From Planosporangium mesophilum (GTDB lineage: Bacteria; Actinomycetota; Actinomycetes; Mycobacteriales; Micromonosporaceae): a stretch of DNA of 64,000 bases. A program made the position numbers and the translations under genes. Where the stretch lies: positions 186,001-250,000 of the forward strand of contig NZ_BOON01000005.1 in the NCBI RefSeq assembly GCF_016863255.1, given 5' to 3'. Position 1 is the stretch's first letter. Every line of letters begins with the position of its first letter. The notes below the pieces were generated by a model. The model made no database searches, had not been told where the DNA came from, and saw only the letters and a list, made by a program, of their open reading frames with translations. Below, in pieces: positions 33,554 through 42,149 of this stretch.

Positions 33554-33565
33554 GAACGGGTGTTC
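33554..33565. promoter_or_regulatory. LexA-like palindrome upstream of tldD
   Basis: GAAC-GGGT-GTTC fits the actinobacterial SOS-box core GAACNNNNGTTC and lies 28 nt before the tldD -10. Flanking bases (GG/CC) extend it by one pair only. tldD is not a known SOS gene, so another palindrome-binding regulator or chance is possible. Confidence 0.25.
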
Positions 33566-33592
33566 CGGTCGCTGCGCACGGGCTCCCGTGCA

Positions 33593-33598
33593 TAGGGT
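33593..33598 (+). promoter_or_regulatory. -10 element of leaderless tldD
   Basis: TAGGGT ends 6 nt before the ATG at 33605; no Shine-Dalgarno. Confidence 0.55.
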
Positions 33599-33604
33599 CG
33601 AATC

Positions 33605-35041
33605 ATGACCCACTTCGACGCAGCGACCGTGGCAGTCGAGGCGGCACTGGCCGCCGGCGCCCGGTACGCGGATGCCCGGGTGATGCATCGACGGTACGAG
33701 TCGATGAACGCCCGCAACGGCGAGATAGAGGAGCTCAGCCAGAACGAGGACGCCGGCATCGGGGTCCGCGCGCTGGTCGGTTCGAGCTGGGGGTTCTTCG
33801 CCGTCCCCGACCTGTCCGACGCCGCCGCGCGGCACGCCGGCACCCGCGCCACCGAGATCGCCAAGGCGAGCACCAGCGTGCCGGGTCCGGCGGTCGACCT
33901 GGTCAGCGTGGTGGCGAGCGTGGACTCGTGGGCCAGCCCGTGCGAGATCGACCCACTCGGCGTCGCCCTGTCCGACAAGGGCGACCTGCTCGCGAACGCC
34001 ACGGCCGAGTCGCACAAGCACGGCGCGGACGTGGCCGAGGGCATCTACCAGATCTGGGACACCCGCAAGTGGTTCGTCTCCTCCGAGGGGCACCGCATCG
34101 ACCAGCACGTACGGGAGTGCGGCGCGGGCATCGCGGCGACGGTGGTCGGCGAGGACGAGACGCAGCGCCGCTCGTACCCGTCGTACCGTGGCCAGTACGG
34201 CACCCGCGGCTGGGAACTGGTCGACTCCATCGACCTGGGCGCGCACGCGGCCCGCATCGCCGACGAGGCGAAGGCCCTGCTCACCGCGCCGCTGTGCCCT
34301 CAGGGCGAGACCAACCTGATCCTCGGCGGCGAGCAGTTGGCGCTGCAGATCCACGAGTCGGTCGGGCACGCCATCGAGCTGGACCGCATCCTGGGCTGGG
34401 AGGCCGCCTTCGCCGGTACGTCCTGGCTGGACCTGGCGAAGCTGGGCAACCTCCGGTACGGCTCCGAGCTGATGAACATCACCATCGACCCGACGATCCC
34501 CGGCGCGCTGGGCTCGTTCGGCTACGACGACGAGGGCACCCCGGCCGCGCCGCGCCACGCGGTGCGCGACGGCCTCTGGGTCGGCGTGCTCGCCGGCCGG
34601 GACTCGGCGGCCGTGGCCGGCCTGGACTACGCCGGCAGCGTACGGGCCGACGGCTGGGCCAGGCTGCCGATGGTGCGGATGACCAACGTGGGTCTCCAGC
34701 CCGGGCCGCACACCCTGGAGGAGATCATCGCCGCGACCGACGACGGCGTGTACATGGACGTCAACCGCTCCTGGTCGATCGACGACAAGCGGCTGAACTT
34801 CCAGTTCGGCTGCGAGGTCGGGTACGAGGTCAAGAACGGCCGGCTGGGCCGGATGCTGCGCAACCCCACGTACACGGGCATCGGGCCGCGGTTCTGGGGA
34901 TCGATGGACATGCTCTCGTCGGAGATCGTCGCGTGGGGCACCCCCAACTGCGGCAAGGGCCAGCCCGGCCAGGTCGGCCACACCGGCCACCCGGCCGCTC
35001 CGGCGCGTTTCACGAACGTACGAGTAGGGGTGCGGGGATGA
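33605..35041 (+). CDS. tldD: TldD-type metalloprotease, catalytic subunit
   Basis: A 478-residue TldD/PmbA-family protein. The zinc motif HExxxH is HESVGH at 250-255, and the C-terminal GTPNCGKGQPGQ segment near 441 supplies the third ligand region. With TldE it forms a heterodimeric zinc protease that degrades unfolded peptides through a narrow channel and matures some RiPPs elsewhere. Translation is probably leaderless. The stop overlaps tldE (ATGA), as expected for a strict 1:1 complex. Confidence 0.93.
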   Translation: MTHFDAATVAVEAALAAGARYADARVMHRRYESMNARNGEIEELSQNEDAGIGVRALVGSSWGFFAVPDLSDAAARHAGTRATEIAKASTSVPGPAVDLVSVVASVDSWASPCEIDPLGVALSDKGDLLANATAESHKHGADVAEGIYQIWDTRKWFVSSEGHRIDQHVRECGAGIAATVVGEDETQRRSYPSYRGQYGTRGWELVDSIDLGAHAARIADEAKALLTAPLCPQGETNLILGGEQLALQIHESVGHAIELDRILGWEAAFAGTSWLDLAKLGNLRYGSELMNITIDPTIPGALGSFGYDDEGTPAAPRHAVRDGLWVGVLAGRDSAAVAGLDYAGSVRADGWARLPMVRMTNVGLQPGPHTLEEIIAATDDGVYMDVNRSWSIDDKRLNFQFGCEVGYEVKNGRLGRMLRNPTYTGIGPRFWGSMDMLSSEIVAWGTPNCGKGQPGQVGHTGHPAAPARFTNVRVGVRG

Positions 35042-36432
35042 CGACCCAGGTGGACACAGAGCTCGACATCGCGGGTCGGGTACTGGAGCTGGTCCGCGAC
35101 GTCGCCGGGCCGGGCGCCGAGGCCGAGGTCTTCGTCGAGCGCCGGGAGCTGGCGCTGACCCGGTTCGCCAACTCGTACATCCACCAGAACGTGGCGGACG
35201 TGATCACCCACGTACGGCTGCGGCTGCACGCCGACGGGCGCACCGCGGTCGGCTCGAGCACCCAGCTCGGCGACGGGCTGCGCAGCCTGGTCGAGCGCAC
35301 CGTCGCCGCGACCCGGCTGAGCCCGCCCGACCCGAGCTGGCCCGGGCTGACCCCGCCGAGCCCGGCCGTGACCGGCGGCAACGTCGACGAGGCCACGGTG
35401 GCGGCGACGCCCGCGGACCGGGCGGTGCGGGTACGCCGGTTCGTCGAGGCGGCCGAGGGACTGACCACCGCCGGGTACTTCCGGACCAACCACGTCAGCG
35501 CCGCGTTCGCCAACTCGGCCGGCCACTCGCTGACCGGCGCGACGACCGAGGCGGCGATGGACGGCATCGCCCGTACCGGCACCTCCGACGGCGTGGCACG
35601 CCTCGCGTCGCCGCGGCTGGCCGACATCGACGGCGGCGTGCTCGGCATGCGCGCCGCGGCCAAGGCCCTGGCCAGCCAGAACCCGGTGGAGCTGCCGCCC
35701 GGCCAGTACGAGGTGGTACTGGAGTCCGACGCCGTCGTCGACCTCCTGCGCAACTTCGCGATGTGGGGGTTCAACGGCAAGGCGTTCCTGGAGAACCGCT
35801 CGTTCGCGCGCCTCGGCGAGCAGCAGTTCGACCCGGCGGTGACGTTCGTGGAGGACGTCACGACGCCGCGGGCGATCGGCCTGCCGTTCGATGTGGAGGG
35901 CACCCCCAAGGGCCGGTTCGAACTGGTCGCCGGCGGGGTGACCCGGAGCGTCGCCCACGACCGGCGTACCGCCGCACAGGCCGGTACCGAATCGACCGGC
36001 GACGCCCATCCGGGCTCCCGCGCCTTCGGCCCGGTACCGCTGGGGATGACGATGCTGCCCGCCGCTCCGGGCGCCCCGTCCGGTGAGGTGGCCGGCCCCG
36101 CCGCGGACCTGTCGGTGACGGCCCTGGTCGCCGGGGTGCGCCGCGGCCTGCTGGTGACCGACTTCTGGTACACCCGGGTCCTCGACCCGCGGCCGCTGGT
36201 GATCACCGGCCTCACCCGCAACGGGGTGTGGCTCATCGAGGACGGCGAGATCACGACCCCGGTGCAGAACTTCCGGTTCACCCAGGCGTACCCGCAGGCG
36301 CTCGCGCCCGGGGCCGTCCTGGACGTCGGTACGCACACGGTGACGCAGCCGGGCGACTGGGGCAGCGAGTCGTTCGTGGCGCCGGCGGTACGCCTGGCGT
36401 CGTGGAACTTCACCGGCGGCGCCTCCGGCTGA
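35038..36432 (+). CDS. tldE: TldE/PmbA-type partner subunit
   Basis: A 464-residue TldD/PmbA-family protein without the HExxxH motif; the equivalent region (VLESDAVVDLLRNFAMWGF) lacks metal ligands, so it is the non-catalytic partner. C-terminal motifs (LVTDFWYTRVLDPRPLVITG, VQNFRFTQAY) are typical. The ATG at 35038 overlaps the tldD stop. No gene follows for 302 bp, so tldD-tldE is a two-gene operon. Confidence 0.92.
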   Translation: MTTQVDTELDIAGRVLELVRDVAGPGAEAEVFVERRELALTRFANSYIHQNVADVITHVRLRLHADGRTAVGSSTQLGDGLRSLVERTVAATRLSPPDPSWPGLTPPSPAVTGGNVDEATVAATPADRAVRVRRFVEAAEGLTTAGYFRTNHVSAAFANSAGHSLTGATTEAAMDGIARTGTSDGVARLASPRLADIDGGVLGMRAAAKALASQNPVELPPGQYEVVLESDAVVDLLRNFAMWGFNGKAFLENRSFARLGEQQFDPAVTFVEDVTTPRAIGLPFDVEGTPKGRFELVAGGVTRSVAHDRRTAAQAGTESTGDAHPGSRAFGPVPLGMTMLPAAPGAPSGEVAGPAADLSVTALVAGVRRGLLVTDFWYTRVLDPRPLVITGLTRNGVWLIEDGEITTPVQNFRFTQAYPQALAPGAVLDVGTHTVTQPGDWGSESFVAPAVRLASWNFTGGASG

Positions 36433-36734
36433 GCCCTCGGCGTCCCGCTTCGGCTCCGCCGGCCGGGTCGCGATCTCCGCGATCGATCCGCGTCGAGTGA
36501 CTTTGCGCACACGAGTGGCTATTTATGGCCGCTGATCTTTCGGAACGTCGATAGCAGACGCAAGACTCATTCCTTGCGTGTCTTTGCTCACATCGGGCGT
36601 AACGTATGCACCGGCACGTCTGGGACGGGGTCGGGGGTGGCTGTCTGTGCAGTTCAGCCCCTGGACCCCGGCCCGGCGGCAGACTGAAGACAGCGAGCCT
36701 CATCACTCACCCCGCACAGGGAGCGAAGCCAGAG
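36433..36734. other. Intergenic region upstream of sdhCAB
   Basis: 302 bp without a supported gene; it should contain the sdh promoter. A less GC-rich stretch at about 36495-36600 holds a TATTTAT-like -10 (near 36521) and an imperfect inverted repeat around 36556-36583 (AGACGCAAG ... CTTGCGTGTCT). The repeat could be an operator or the terminator of tldE. No Rex-type or other recognised operator is seen. Confidence 0.4.
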
Positions 36735-37544
36735 ATGACGACGACGGCAACGAGGCCGGCCGGTCAGCGGCCGCGCGCCGCGATCGCGGCGAAGACGTTG
36801 CGAACAGACCGGTGGTGGTTGGCACCACTGTTGACGGTGTCCCTGCTGACCCTGTGGGTCGCCTACGCCACGGTCCGGGCGTTCATGCAGGACTTGTACT
36901 GGGTCCCCGACTACCACTACCTGACGCCGTTCTACTCCCCCTGCGTGTCGACCGGCTGCGCGCCGGAGTCCGCGGAGTTCGGCCGGTTCCTGCCGAACTG
37001 GCCGATCATCCCGTTCGCGGCGGTGACCCTGCCGTTCCTGCTGCTGTTCCGGCTCACCTGCTACTACTACCGGCGGGCGTACTACCGCTCGTTCTGGGCG
37101 TCACCGCCGGCGTGCGCGGTACCGGACGGCCACCGCAACTACTCGGGCGAGACCCGCTTCCCGCTCATCTTCCAGAACGCCCACCGGTACTTCTTCTACG
37201 CGGCCGTGCTGATCTCGCTGATCAACACCTGGGATGCGATCGTCGCCTTCCACGGCAAGGGCGGTGGCTTCGGCTTCGGTCTGGGCAACATCGTGCTGCT
37301 CGTCAACGTCGTGATGCTCTGGGCGTACACGCTGTCGTGCCACTCCTGCCGGCACATCATCGGCGGGCGCCTCAAGCACTTCTCCAAGCACCCGGTGCGC
37401 TACCGCGCCTGGGGCTTCGTCTCGAAGCTCAACGGCAAGCACATGCAACTGGCGTGGATCACCCTCGGCACGCTGATGCTGACCGACGCGTACGTCATGG
37501 CGGTCGCGGCCGGCTGGATCTCCGACCTGCGCTTCTTCCACTGA
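36735..37544 (+). CDS. sdhC: Succinate dehydrogenase membrane anchor, Sdh1 type
   Basis: A 269-residue protein with about five membrane helices, fitting the single large anchor of mycobacterial Sdh1 (gene order anchor-A-B also matches). The loop after helix 4 has SCHSCRHIIGG: two cysteines two residues apart and a following His, besides a Cys-rich outer loop (YSPCVSTGCAPES). Mycobacterial Sdh1 is reported to carry a membrane-embedded Rieske-type cluster, and this CxxCxH could be part of the equivalent site (inference). The ATG at 36735 is supported by comparison with the family length; the Shine-Dalgarno is weak. Confidence 0.88.
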   Translation: MTTTATRPAGQRPRAAIAAKTLRTDRWWLAPLLTVSLLTLWVAYATVRAFMQDLYWVPDYHYLTPFYSPCVSTGCAPESAEFGRFLPNWPIIPFAAVTLPFLLLFRLTCYYYRRAYYRSFWASPPACAVPDGHRNYSGETRFPLIFQNAHRYFFYAAVLISLINTWDAIVAFHGKGGGFGFGLGNIVLLVNVVMLWAYTLSCHSCRHIIGGRLKHFSKHPVRYRAWGFVSKLNGKHMQLAWITLGTLMLTDAYVMAVAAGWISDLRFFH

Positions 37545-37568
37545 GACTGGGTTCAAGGAAAGCAGCCA

Positions 37569-39530
37569 ATGACCAACATCGAGCGACACAACTATGACGT
37601 CGTCGTGATCGGCGCCGGCGGCGCCGGGCTGCGGGCGGCGATCGAGGCCCGGCTCGCCGGCAAGAAGACCGCGATCATCTCCAAGTCCCTGTTCGGCAAG
37701 GCCCACACCGTCATGGCCGAGGGCGGCGCCGCCGCGGCGATGGGCAACGCGAACTCGAACGACAACTGGATGGTCCACTTCCGCGACACCATGCGGGGCG
37801 GCAAGTTCCTCAACAACTTCCGGATGGCGGAACTGCACGCCAAGGAGGCTCCGGACCGCATCTGGGAGTTGGAGACGTACGGCGCGCTGTTCGACCGCAC
37901 CGCCGACGGCAGGATCAGCCAGCGTAACTTCGGCGGCCACGAGTACCCCCGGCTCGCGCACGTCGGCGACCGTACCGGCCTGGAGCTGATCCGCACGCTC
38001 CAGCAGAAGATCGTCTCGTTGCAGCAGGAGGACTACGCGGCCACCGGCAGCTACGAGTCGCGCATCCGGGTCTTCGCCGAGACCACGATCACCGAACTGT
38101 TCGTCGAGGGCGGCCGGATCGCGGGTGCTTTCGGGTACTACCGCGAATCCGGCGAGTTCGTCCTGTTCGAGGCGCCGGCGATCGTGCTGGCCACCGGCGG
38201 CGTGGGAAAGTCCTACAAGGTCACGTCGAACTCGTGGGAGTACACCGGCGACGGCCACGCGCTCGCGATGCGGGCCGGCGCGACGCTGATCAACATGGAG
38301 TTCCTCCAGTTCCACCCGACCGGCATGGTCTGGCCACCGTCGGTCAAGGGCATCCTGGTGACCGAGTCGGTCCGGGGTGACGGCGGCGTGCTGCGCAATT
38401 CAGAGGGCAAGCGGTTCATGTTCGACTACGTCCCGGACGTGTTCCGCAAGCAGTACGCGGAGACCGAGGAGGAGGCCGACCGCTGGTACACCGACCCGGA
38501 CAACAACCGGCGCCCGCCCGAACTCCTGCCCCGCGACGAGGTGGCGCGCGCGATCAACTCCGAGGTCAAGGCCGGCCGGGGCACACCCGCCGGCGGGATC
38601 TACCTGGACATCGCGTCGCGGCGTCCGGCCGAATTCATCCTCAAGCGGCTCCCCTCGATGTACCACCAGTTCAAGGAACTCGCCGACGTCGACATCACGA
38701 AGCAGCCGATGGAGATCGGGCCGACCTGCCACTACGTGATGGGCGGTGTCGAGGTCGACCCGGACACGGCCGCGGCGGCGGTCCCCGGCCTGTTCGCCGC
38801 CGGTGAGGTCTCCGGCGGAATGCACGGCTCCAATCGGCTCGGCGGCAACTCCCTGTCCGACCTGCTGGTCTTCGGCAAGCGGGCCGGTGAGTACGCGGCC
38901 AGGTGCGCCGACGAGACCACGAAGCGGGTCAAGGTACCGGCCGCGACCCTCAACGCCGCCGTGGAGAACGCGCTGGCCCCGCTGGGCCGCGGCGAGGGCG
39001 GCGAGAACCCGTACACCGTGCACGGTGAGCTTCAGCAGGTGATGAACGACCTGGTCGGCATCATCCGGCGCAGGTCCGAACTGGAGGAGTCGCTCGGCCG
39101 GCTGGCCGACCTCAAGGAGCGGATCAAGAAGGTCGGCGTCGGCGGCGGCCGCCGGTACAACCCCGGCTGGCACCTCGCGCTCGACCTGCGCAACATGCTC
39201 GCCGTCTCGGAGTGCACGGCCAAGGCGGCGCTGGAGCGGGAGGAGTCGCGCGGTGGGCACACCCGCGAGGACTTCCCGCAGATGGACCCGGACTGGCGCC
39301 GGGTCAACCTGGTCTGCTCACTGCAGGGCGAGGACGTACGCCTGGAGCGCAAGGCGCTGCCGACGATGCGCTCCGAGCTGATGCGGTTGTTCGATCGGGC
39401 CGAGCTGGCCAAGTACCTGACCGATGAGGAACTGGCGGATTTCGACGCGGCCGCCGAAGGCGTCGCCGCGTCGGGTGGCTCAGCCTCGAATTCCGCCGCT
39501 GTCGGCGGAGCCGACAAGGGTGATGTGTGA
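37569..39530 (+). CDS. sdhA: Succinate dehydrogenase flavoprotein subunit
   Basis: A 653-residue flavoprotein. The FAD-binding N-terminus is VVIGAGGAGLRAAIEA, and the covalent FAD His is in the KAHTVMAEGG region. The substrate-site Arg/His are in RLGGNSLSDLLVFG and GPTCHYVMGG. It oxidises succinate to fumarate at the membrane with sdhC and sdhB. AAGGAAAG 8 nt upstream is the Shine-Dalgarno. The Ala/Ser-rich C-terminal tail is variable. Confidence 0.95.
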   Translation: MTNIERHNYDVVVIGAGGAGLRAAIEARLAGKKTAIISKSLFGKAHTVMAEGGAAAAMGNANSNDNWMVHFRDTMRGGKFLNNFRMAELHAKEAPDRIWELETYGALFDRTADGRISQRNFGGHEYPRLAHVGDRTGLELIRTLQQKIVSLQQEDYAATGSYESRIRVFAETTITELFVEGGRIAGAFGYYRESGEFVLFEAPAIVLATGGVGKSYKVTSNSWEYTGDGHALAMRAGATLINMEFLQFHPTGMVWPPSVKGILVTESVRGDGGVLRNSEGKRFMFDYVPDVFRKQYAETEEEADRWYTDPDNNRRPPELLPRDEVARAINSEVKAGRGTPAGGIYLDIASRRPAEFILKRLPSMYHQFKELADVDITKQPMEIGPTCHYVMGGVEVDPDTAAAAVPGLFAAGEVSGGMHGSNRLGGNSLSDLLVFGKRAGEYAARCADETTKRVKVPAATLNAAVENALAPLGRGEGGENPYTVHGELQQVMNDLVGIIRRRSELEESLGRLADLKERIKKVGVGGGRRYNPGWHLALDLRNMLAVSECTAKAALEREESRGGHTREDFPQMDPDWRRVNLVCSLQGEDVRLERKALPTMRSELMRLFDRAELAKYLTDEELADFDAAAEGVAASGGSASNSAAVGGADKGDV

Positions 39531-40588
39531 TGGGCGAGCAGCGCAACTTCCGGGTCTGGCGCGGTGACGACAACGGCGGTCAGCTCGAGGACTTCCAGGT
39601 CGAGGTCAACGACGGCGAGGTCGTCCTCGACATCATCCACCGGCTGCAGGCCACCCAGGCGCCCGACCTCGCGGTCCGCTGGAACTGCAAGGCGGGCAAG
39701 TGCGGCTCCTGCTCGATGGAGATCAACGGCAAACCGCGACTGGGCTGCATGACGCGGATGTCGACGTTCGCGCCGGAGGAGACGGTCACGGTCACCCCGC
39801 TGCGCACCTTCCCGGTGATCCGTGACCTGGTCACGGACGTGTCCTTCAACTACCAGAAGGCCCGGGAACTGCCGGCGTTCGCACCGCCGGCCGATGTGGC
39901 GCCGGGCGAGTACCGGATGCAGCAGATCGACGTGGAGCGCTCGCAGGAGTTCCGCAAGTGCATCGAGTGCTTCCTGTGCCAGAACGTCTGCCACGTCATC
40001 CGTGACCACGAGGACAACAAGCAGGCGTTCTCAGGCCCCCGATTCTTCATCCGGGCGGCCGAGCTGGACATGCACCCGCTCGACACCCGGACCGACCGCA
40101 AGGACGCGGCGGTTGAGGAGCAGGGCATCGGGTACTGCAACATCACCAAATGTTGCACCGAGGTGTGCCCCGAGCACATCAAGATCACGGATAACGCGAT
40201 CATCCCGATGAAGGAGCGTGCGGTGGACCGCCGATACGATCCGATCGCCTGGCTCGGCTCGAAGATCTTCCGCCGCGAGCAGCTCGACAAGCCGGCCGGG
40301 TACGCGACCGCGGGCGTCGCCACCGCCCCCCGGCCGAACGCGGGCACCGCCGACACGCCGGTCGAACAGGCCGCGGCACACGGCGCCCAGGGCGACATCA
40401 GCGCGAACTGGCACCGTGAGGCGGCGGCCGGCCATGCCGCCCCGGTCGGTCCGGACGGCAAGCTGCCGGTCACCGAGTTCACCGGGCAGCTCGCCGGAGC
40501 GCAGTCGCCGTTCGGCGACGACGTCGAGTTCCCGATGCCGGCTACCGACATCAACTACCAGCACCCCAACCGCCCCGACGAGCACTGA
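39530..40588 (+). CDS. sdhB: Succinate dehydrogenase iron-sulfur subunit with long C-terminal tail
   Basis: A 352-residue iron-sulfur subunit. The [2Fe-2S] ligands are in CKAGKCGSC plus LGC, and the [4Fe-4S] and [3Fe-4S] ligands are in CIECFLCQNVC and CNITKCCTEVCP. The family core ends near residue 250 (LGSKIFRRE). The remaining roughly 100 residues are an Ala/Pro/Gly-rich tail with no cysteine (ATAPRPNAGTADTPVEQAAA), unusual for Sdh1-type SdhB. The ATG overlaps the sdhA stop (TGATG); a GTG at 39527 is an alternative. Confidence 0.92.
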   Translation: MGEQRNFRVWRGDDNGGQLEDFQVEVNDGEVVLDIIHRLQATQAPDLAVRWNCKAGKCGSCSMEINGKPRLGCMTRMSTFAPEETVTVTPLRTFPVIRDLVTDVSFNYQKARELPAFAPPADVAPGEYRMQQIDVERSQEFRKCIECFLCQNVCHVIRDHEDNKQAFSGPRFFIRAAELDMHPLDTRTDRKDAAVEEQGIGYCNITKCCTEVCPEHIKITDNAIIPMKERAVDRRYDPIAWLGSKIFRREQLDKPAGYATAGVATAPRPNAGTADTPVEQAAAHGAQGDISANWHREAAAGHAAPVGPDGKLPVTEFTGQLAGAQSPFGDDVEFPMPATDINYQHPNRPDEH

Positions 40589-40610
40589 CCGGGGCACTCC
40601 ACCCGCTCAC

Positions 40611-40664
40611 CATGATCACGGAGACTTTTCCGTCCTGGAGCACGGAAAAGTCTCCGTGATCATG
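40611..40664. terminator. 23-bp perfect inverted repeat between sdhB and a converging gene
   Basis: Arms 40611-40633 and 40642-40664 pair perfectly around an 8-nt loop; each outer arm begins with CATGATCACGGAGAC. The TGA of the minus-strand DUF1990 gene (40660-40662) lies in the right arm. A strong bidirectional terminator. A related imperfect copy lies at 41182-41232. Confidence 0.7.
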
Positions 40665-41160
40665 CGGAAGGCCCGCCGGCGAGGCGCCGCAGCGCCCCCA
40701 CGTACCGCCGGGTGGCCAGGTCCTGGGCCAGCCAGCCCACCGGGCCGGCCAGCCGGGTGTACCAGCGGGCCGGTCGGCTGAAGGCCCGCAGATCGAGCCA
40801 CACCTGGTCGGCCTCGTCCAGGTGGACGACGAACGCCTCCTCGCCGCTCTCCGGATGCCCCGGCAGCGTGCCGTACGCGTACCCGTACCGCCGCTCCTCC
40901 TCGAGTACCCACACCACCTGGCACGGGATGCGCAGGCCGGGCAGGGACATGGTCACCCGTAGGCCGACCGAGGGCGGCGGCGACTGGCGTACCCGCAGGC
41001 CGGCCAGGCGCTGCATGTCCCAGGTCCGCAGGCCGGCCACGACCAGCCGGAACGCCTCGGCGCCGGTACCCAGCCGCTCGTGCCGCCGCACGTGCCGGTA
41101 CCCCGGCGGCAACCGGTCGCCGCGGGTCGCGCCGACCTCCGGGTACGTCAGGTCCGTCAT
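40660..41160 (-). CDS. DUF1990 family protein
   Basis: A 166-residue protein matching DUF1990: LTYPEVGATR at the N-terminus, PPGYRHVRRHERLG, IPCQVVWVLEEERRYG, FAYGTLPGHPE-like YAYGTLPGHPESGEEAF and AFSRPARWYTRLAGPVG. Members occur in actinobacteria and plants and have no established reaction; the fold is related to SRPBCC-like lipid-binding proteins (weak inference). The ATG at 41160 is chosen because the family starts there. The stop codon is supplied by the 40611-40664 palindrome. Confidence 0.85.
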   Translation of the reverse strand: MTDLTYPEVGATRGDRLPPGYRHVRRHERLGTGAEAFRLVVAGLRTWDMQRLAGLRVRQSPPPSVGLRVTMSLPGLRIPCQVVWVLEEERRYGYAYGTLPGHPESGEEAFVVHLDEADQVWLDLRAFSRPARWYTRLAGPVGWLAQDLATRRYVGALRRLAGGPSA

Positions 41161-41181
41161 AGGCTGATCATTCCCCGCTTC

Positions 41182-41232
41182 CATGATCGCGGAACGTTCT
41201 CCGCGCCGGGGTACGGAGGAAGTTCGTGATCA
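41182..41232. repeat. Imperfect copy of the sdhB-end palindrome
   Basis: Arms at about 41182-41203 (TGATCGCGGAACGTTCTCCG) and 41214-41232 (CGGAGGAAGTTCGTGATCA) pair with a few mismatches. As with the perfect copy at 40611-40664, the outer sequence is TGATCACG and the stop codon of the minus-strand gene (mutT, 41230-41232) lies in the right arm. Confidence 0.55.
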
Positions 41233-41664
41233 GCGGGAAGGGGACGCGCCCTCTGCCAGCAGCGGCCGCAGCGCCTCCGCGATCGGTACGTCCGCCGGCA
41301 TCCATGCCACGTCGGACAGCTCGTCGGCGGCCAGCCACCGCATCTCCGCGTGCTCGGTCAGCCGGGGCGCGGCGTCGCCGCACAGCCGAGCGGTGTACAC
41401 CCGCAGCACCGCCCGACCACCCGGCAGCGGTACCTCCGGCCCGACGGTGGGTCCCACGTCGATCCGTACGCCCAGCTCCTCCCGGCATTCGCGGATGAGT
41501 GCGGAGACGTCGTCCTCCCCCGGCTCGACCTTCCCGCCTGGGAACTCCCAGTGACCGGCCGACTCCGGCTGGTCGGAGCGGGCGCAGGCGAGTACCCGGC
41601 CGCCGGAGATGATGGCCGCTCCGACCACAACCAGTTGCATGGGCCGTTCGTTGGTCACGGGCAT
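41230..41664 (-). CDS. MutT-type Nudix hydrolase (8-oxo-dGTPase-like)
   Basis: A 144-residue Nudix protein with box GGKVEPGEDDVSALIRECRE followed by ELGV (GX5EX7REXXEEXGU) and an N-terminal VVGAAIISGGRVLACARS strand, as in MutT/NudG-like enzymes that clean oxidised or modified nucleoside triphosphates. The start is uncertain between ATG 41664, GTG 41658 and ATG 41640, and none has a strong Shine-Dalgarno. It is divergent from the PCD-like gene. Confidence 0.85.
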   Translation of the reverse strand: MPVTNERPMQLVVVGAAIISGGRVLACARSDQPESAGHWEFPGGKVEPGEDDVSALIRECREELGVRIDVGPTVGPEVPLPGGRAVLRVYTARLCGDAAPRLTEHAEMRWLAADELSDVAWMPADVPIAEALRPLLAEGASPSR

Positions 41665-41840
41665 CAAGAGTGCCAGACGCGTCGTCTGATCGGGCAAAAG
41701 TACGGTCCGGTAGGACAACGCACGGGGTAAGTGTGGCCGTCGACACACCATGTGGCCACGGGCAGACTTGCAGACACAAAAAGCAACGAGCAGGCTTCAA
41801 TTCGGCCACGAGCCGGTTTCGGAGCCCGAGAGGTGGGATA

Positions 41841-42149
41841 ATGCGCGTTCGCCGGGGCGCCAATCGCGTCGACTATCTCGACGATGCGCTGAGCCTGCTC
41901 GACGGGTGGACCCGGTCCGGCCGGGAGTTCCATCGCACGCTCCGACTCGACGACACGCAGCACGCGGCGCTCGCCGAGCACATCAAGATCGTGGCTGACA
42001 CGCTCCAACTGCGCCCGCAGATCCGCCGGCTCGACGGGCACACGCAGATCAAACTGTGTACGACCGAGGGCGAGGCGCTCTCCAACGGCGAGGTCACGCT
42101 CGCGGCGCGGATCGAGGCCATGTACCGCACGATCCAGAAAACGGCCTGA
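41841..42149 (+). CDS. Pterin dehydratase-like protein without catalytic motif
   Basis: A 102-residue protein that follows the PCD/DCoH frame: SLLDGWTRSGREFHRTLRL, then a helix, then GHTQIKLCTTEGEALSNGEV and LAARIEAMYRTI. The position of the catalytic DHHPD motif reads DTLQLRPQIRR, with no histidine pair, so dehydratase activity is unlikely. DCoH proteins also act as dimerisation cofactors, and a regulatory or binding role is possible (inference). The ATG at 41841 has GAGAGGTGG as Shine-Dalgarno. It stands alone, 323 bp before the NACHT pair, on the same strand. Confidence 0.7.
   Translation: MRVRRGANRVDYLDDALSLLDGWTRSGREFHRTLRLDDTQHAALAEHIKIVADTLQLRPQIRRLDGHTQIKLCTTEGEALSNGEVTLAARIEAMYRTIQKTA

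Noticed and set aside
33605-36432. tldD-tldE as a RiPP maturation system
   Set aside because: No precursor peptide or other RiPP enzyme nearby; tldDE is a common housekeeping pair.
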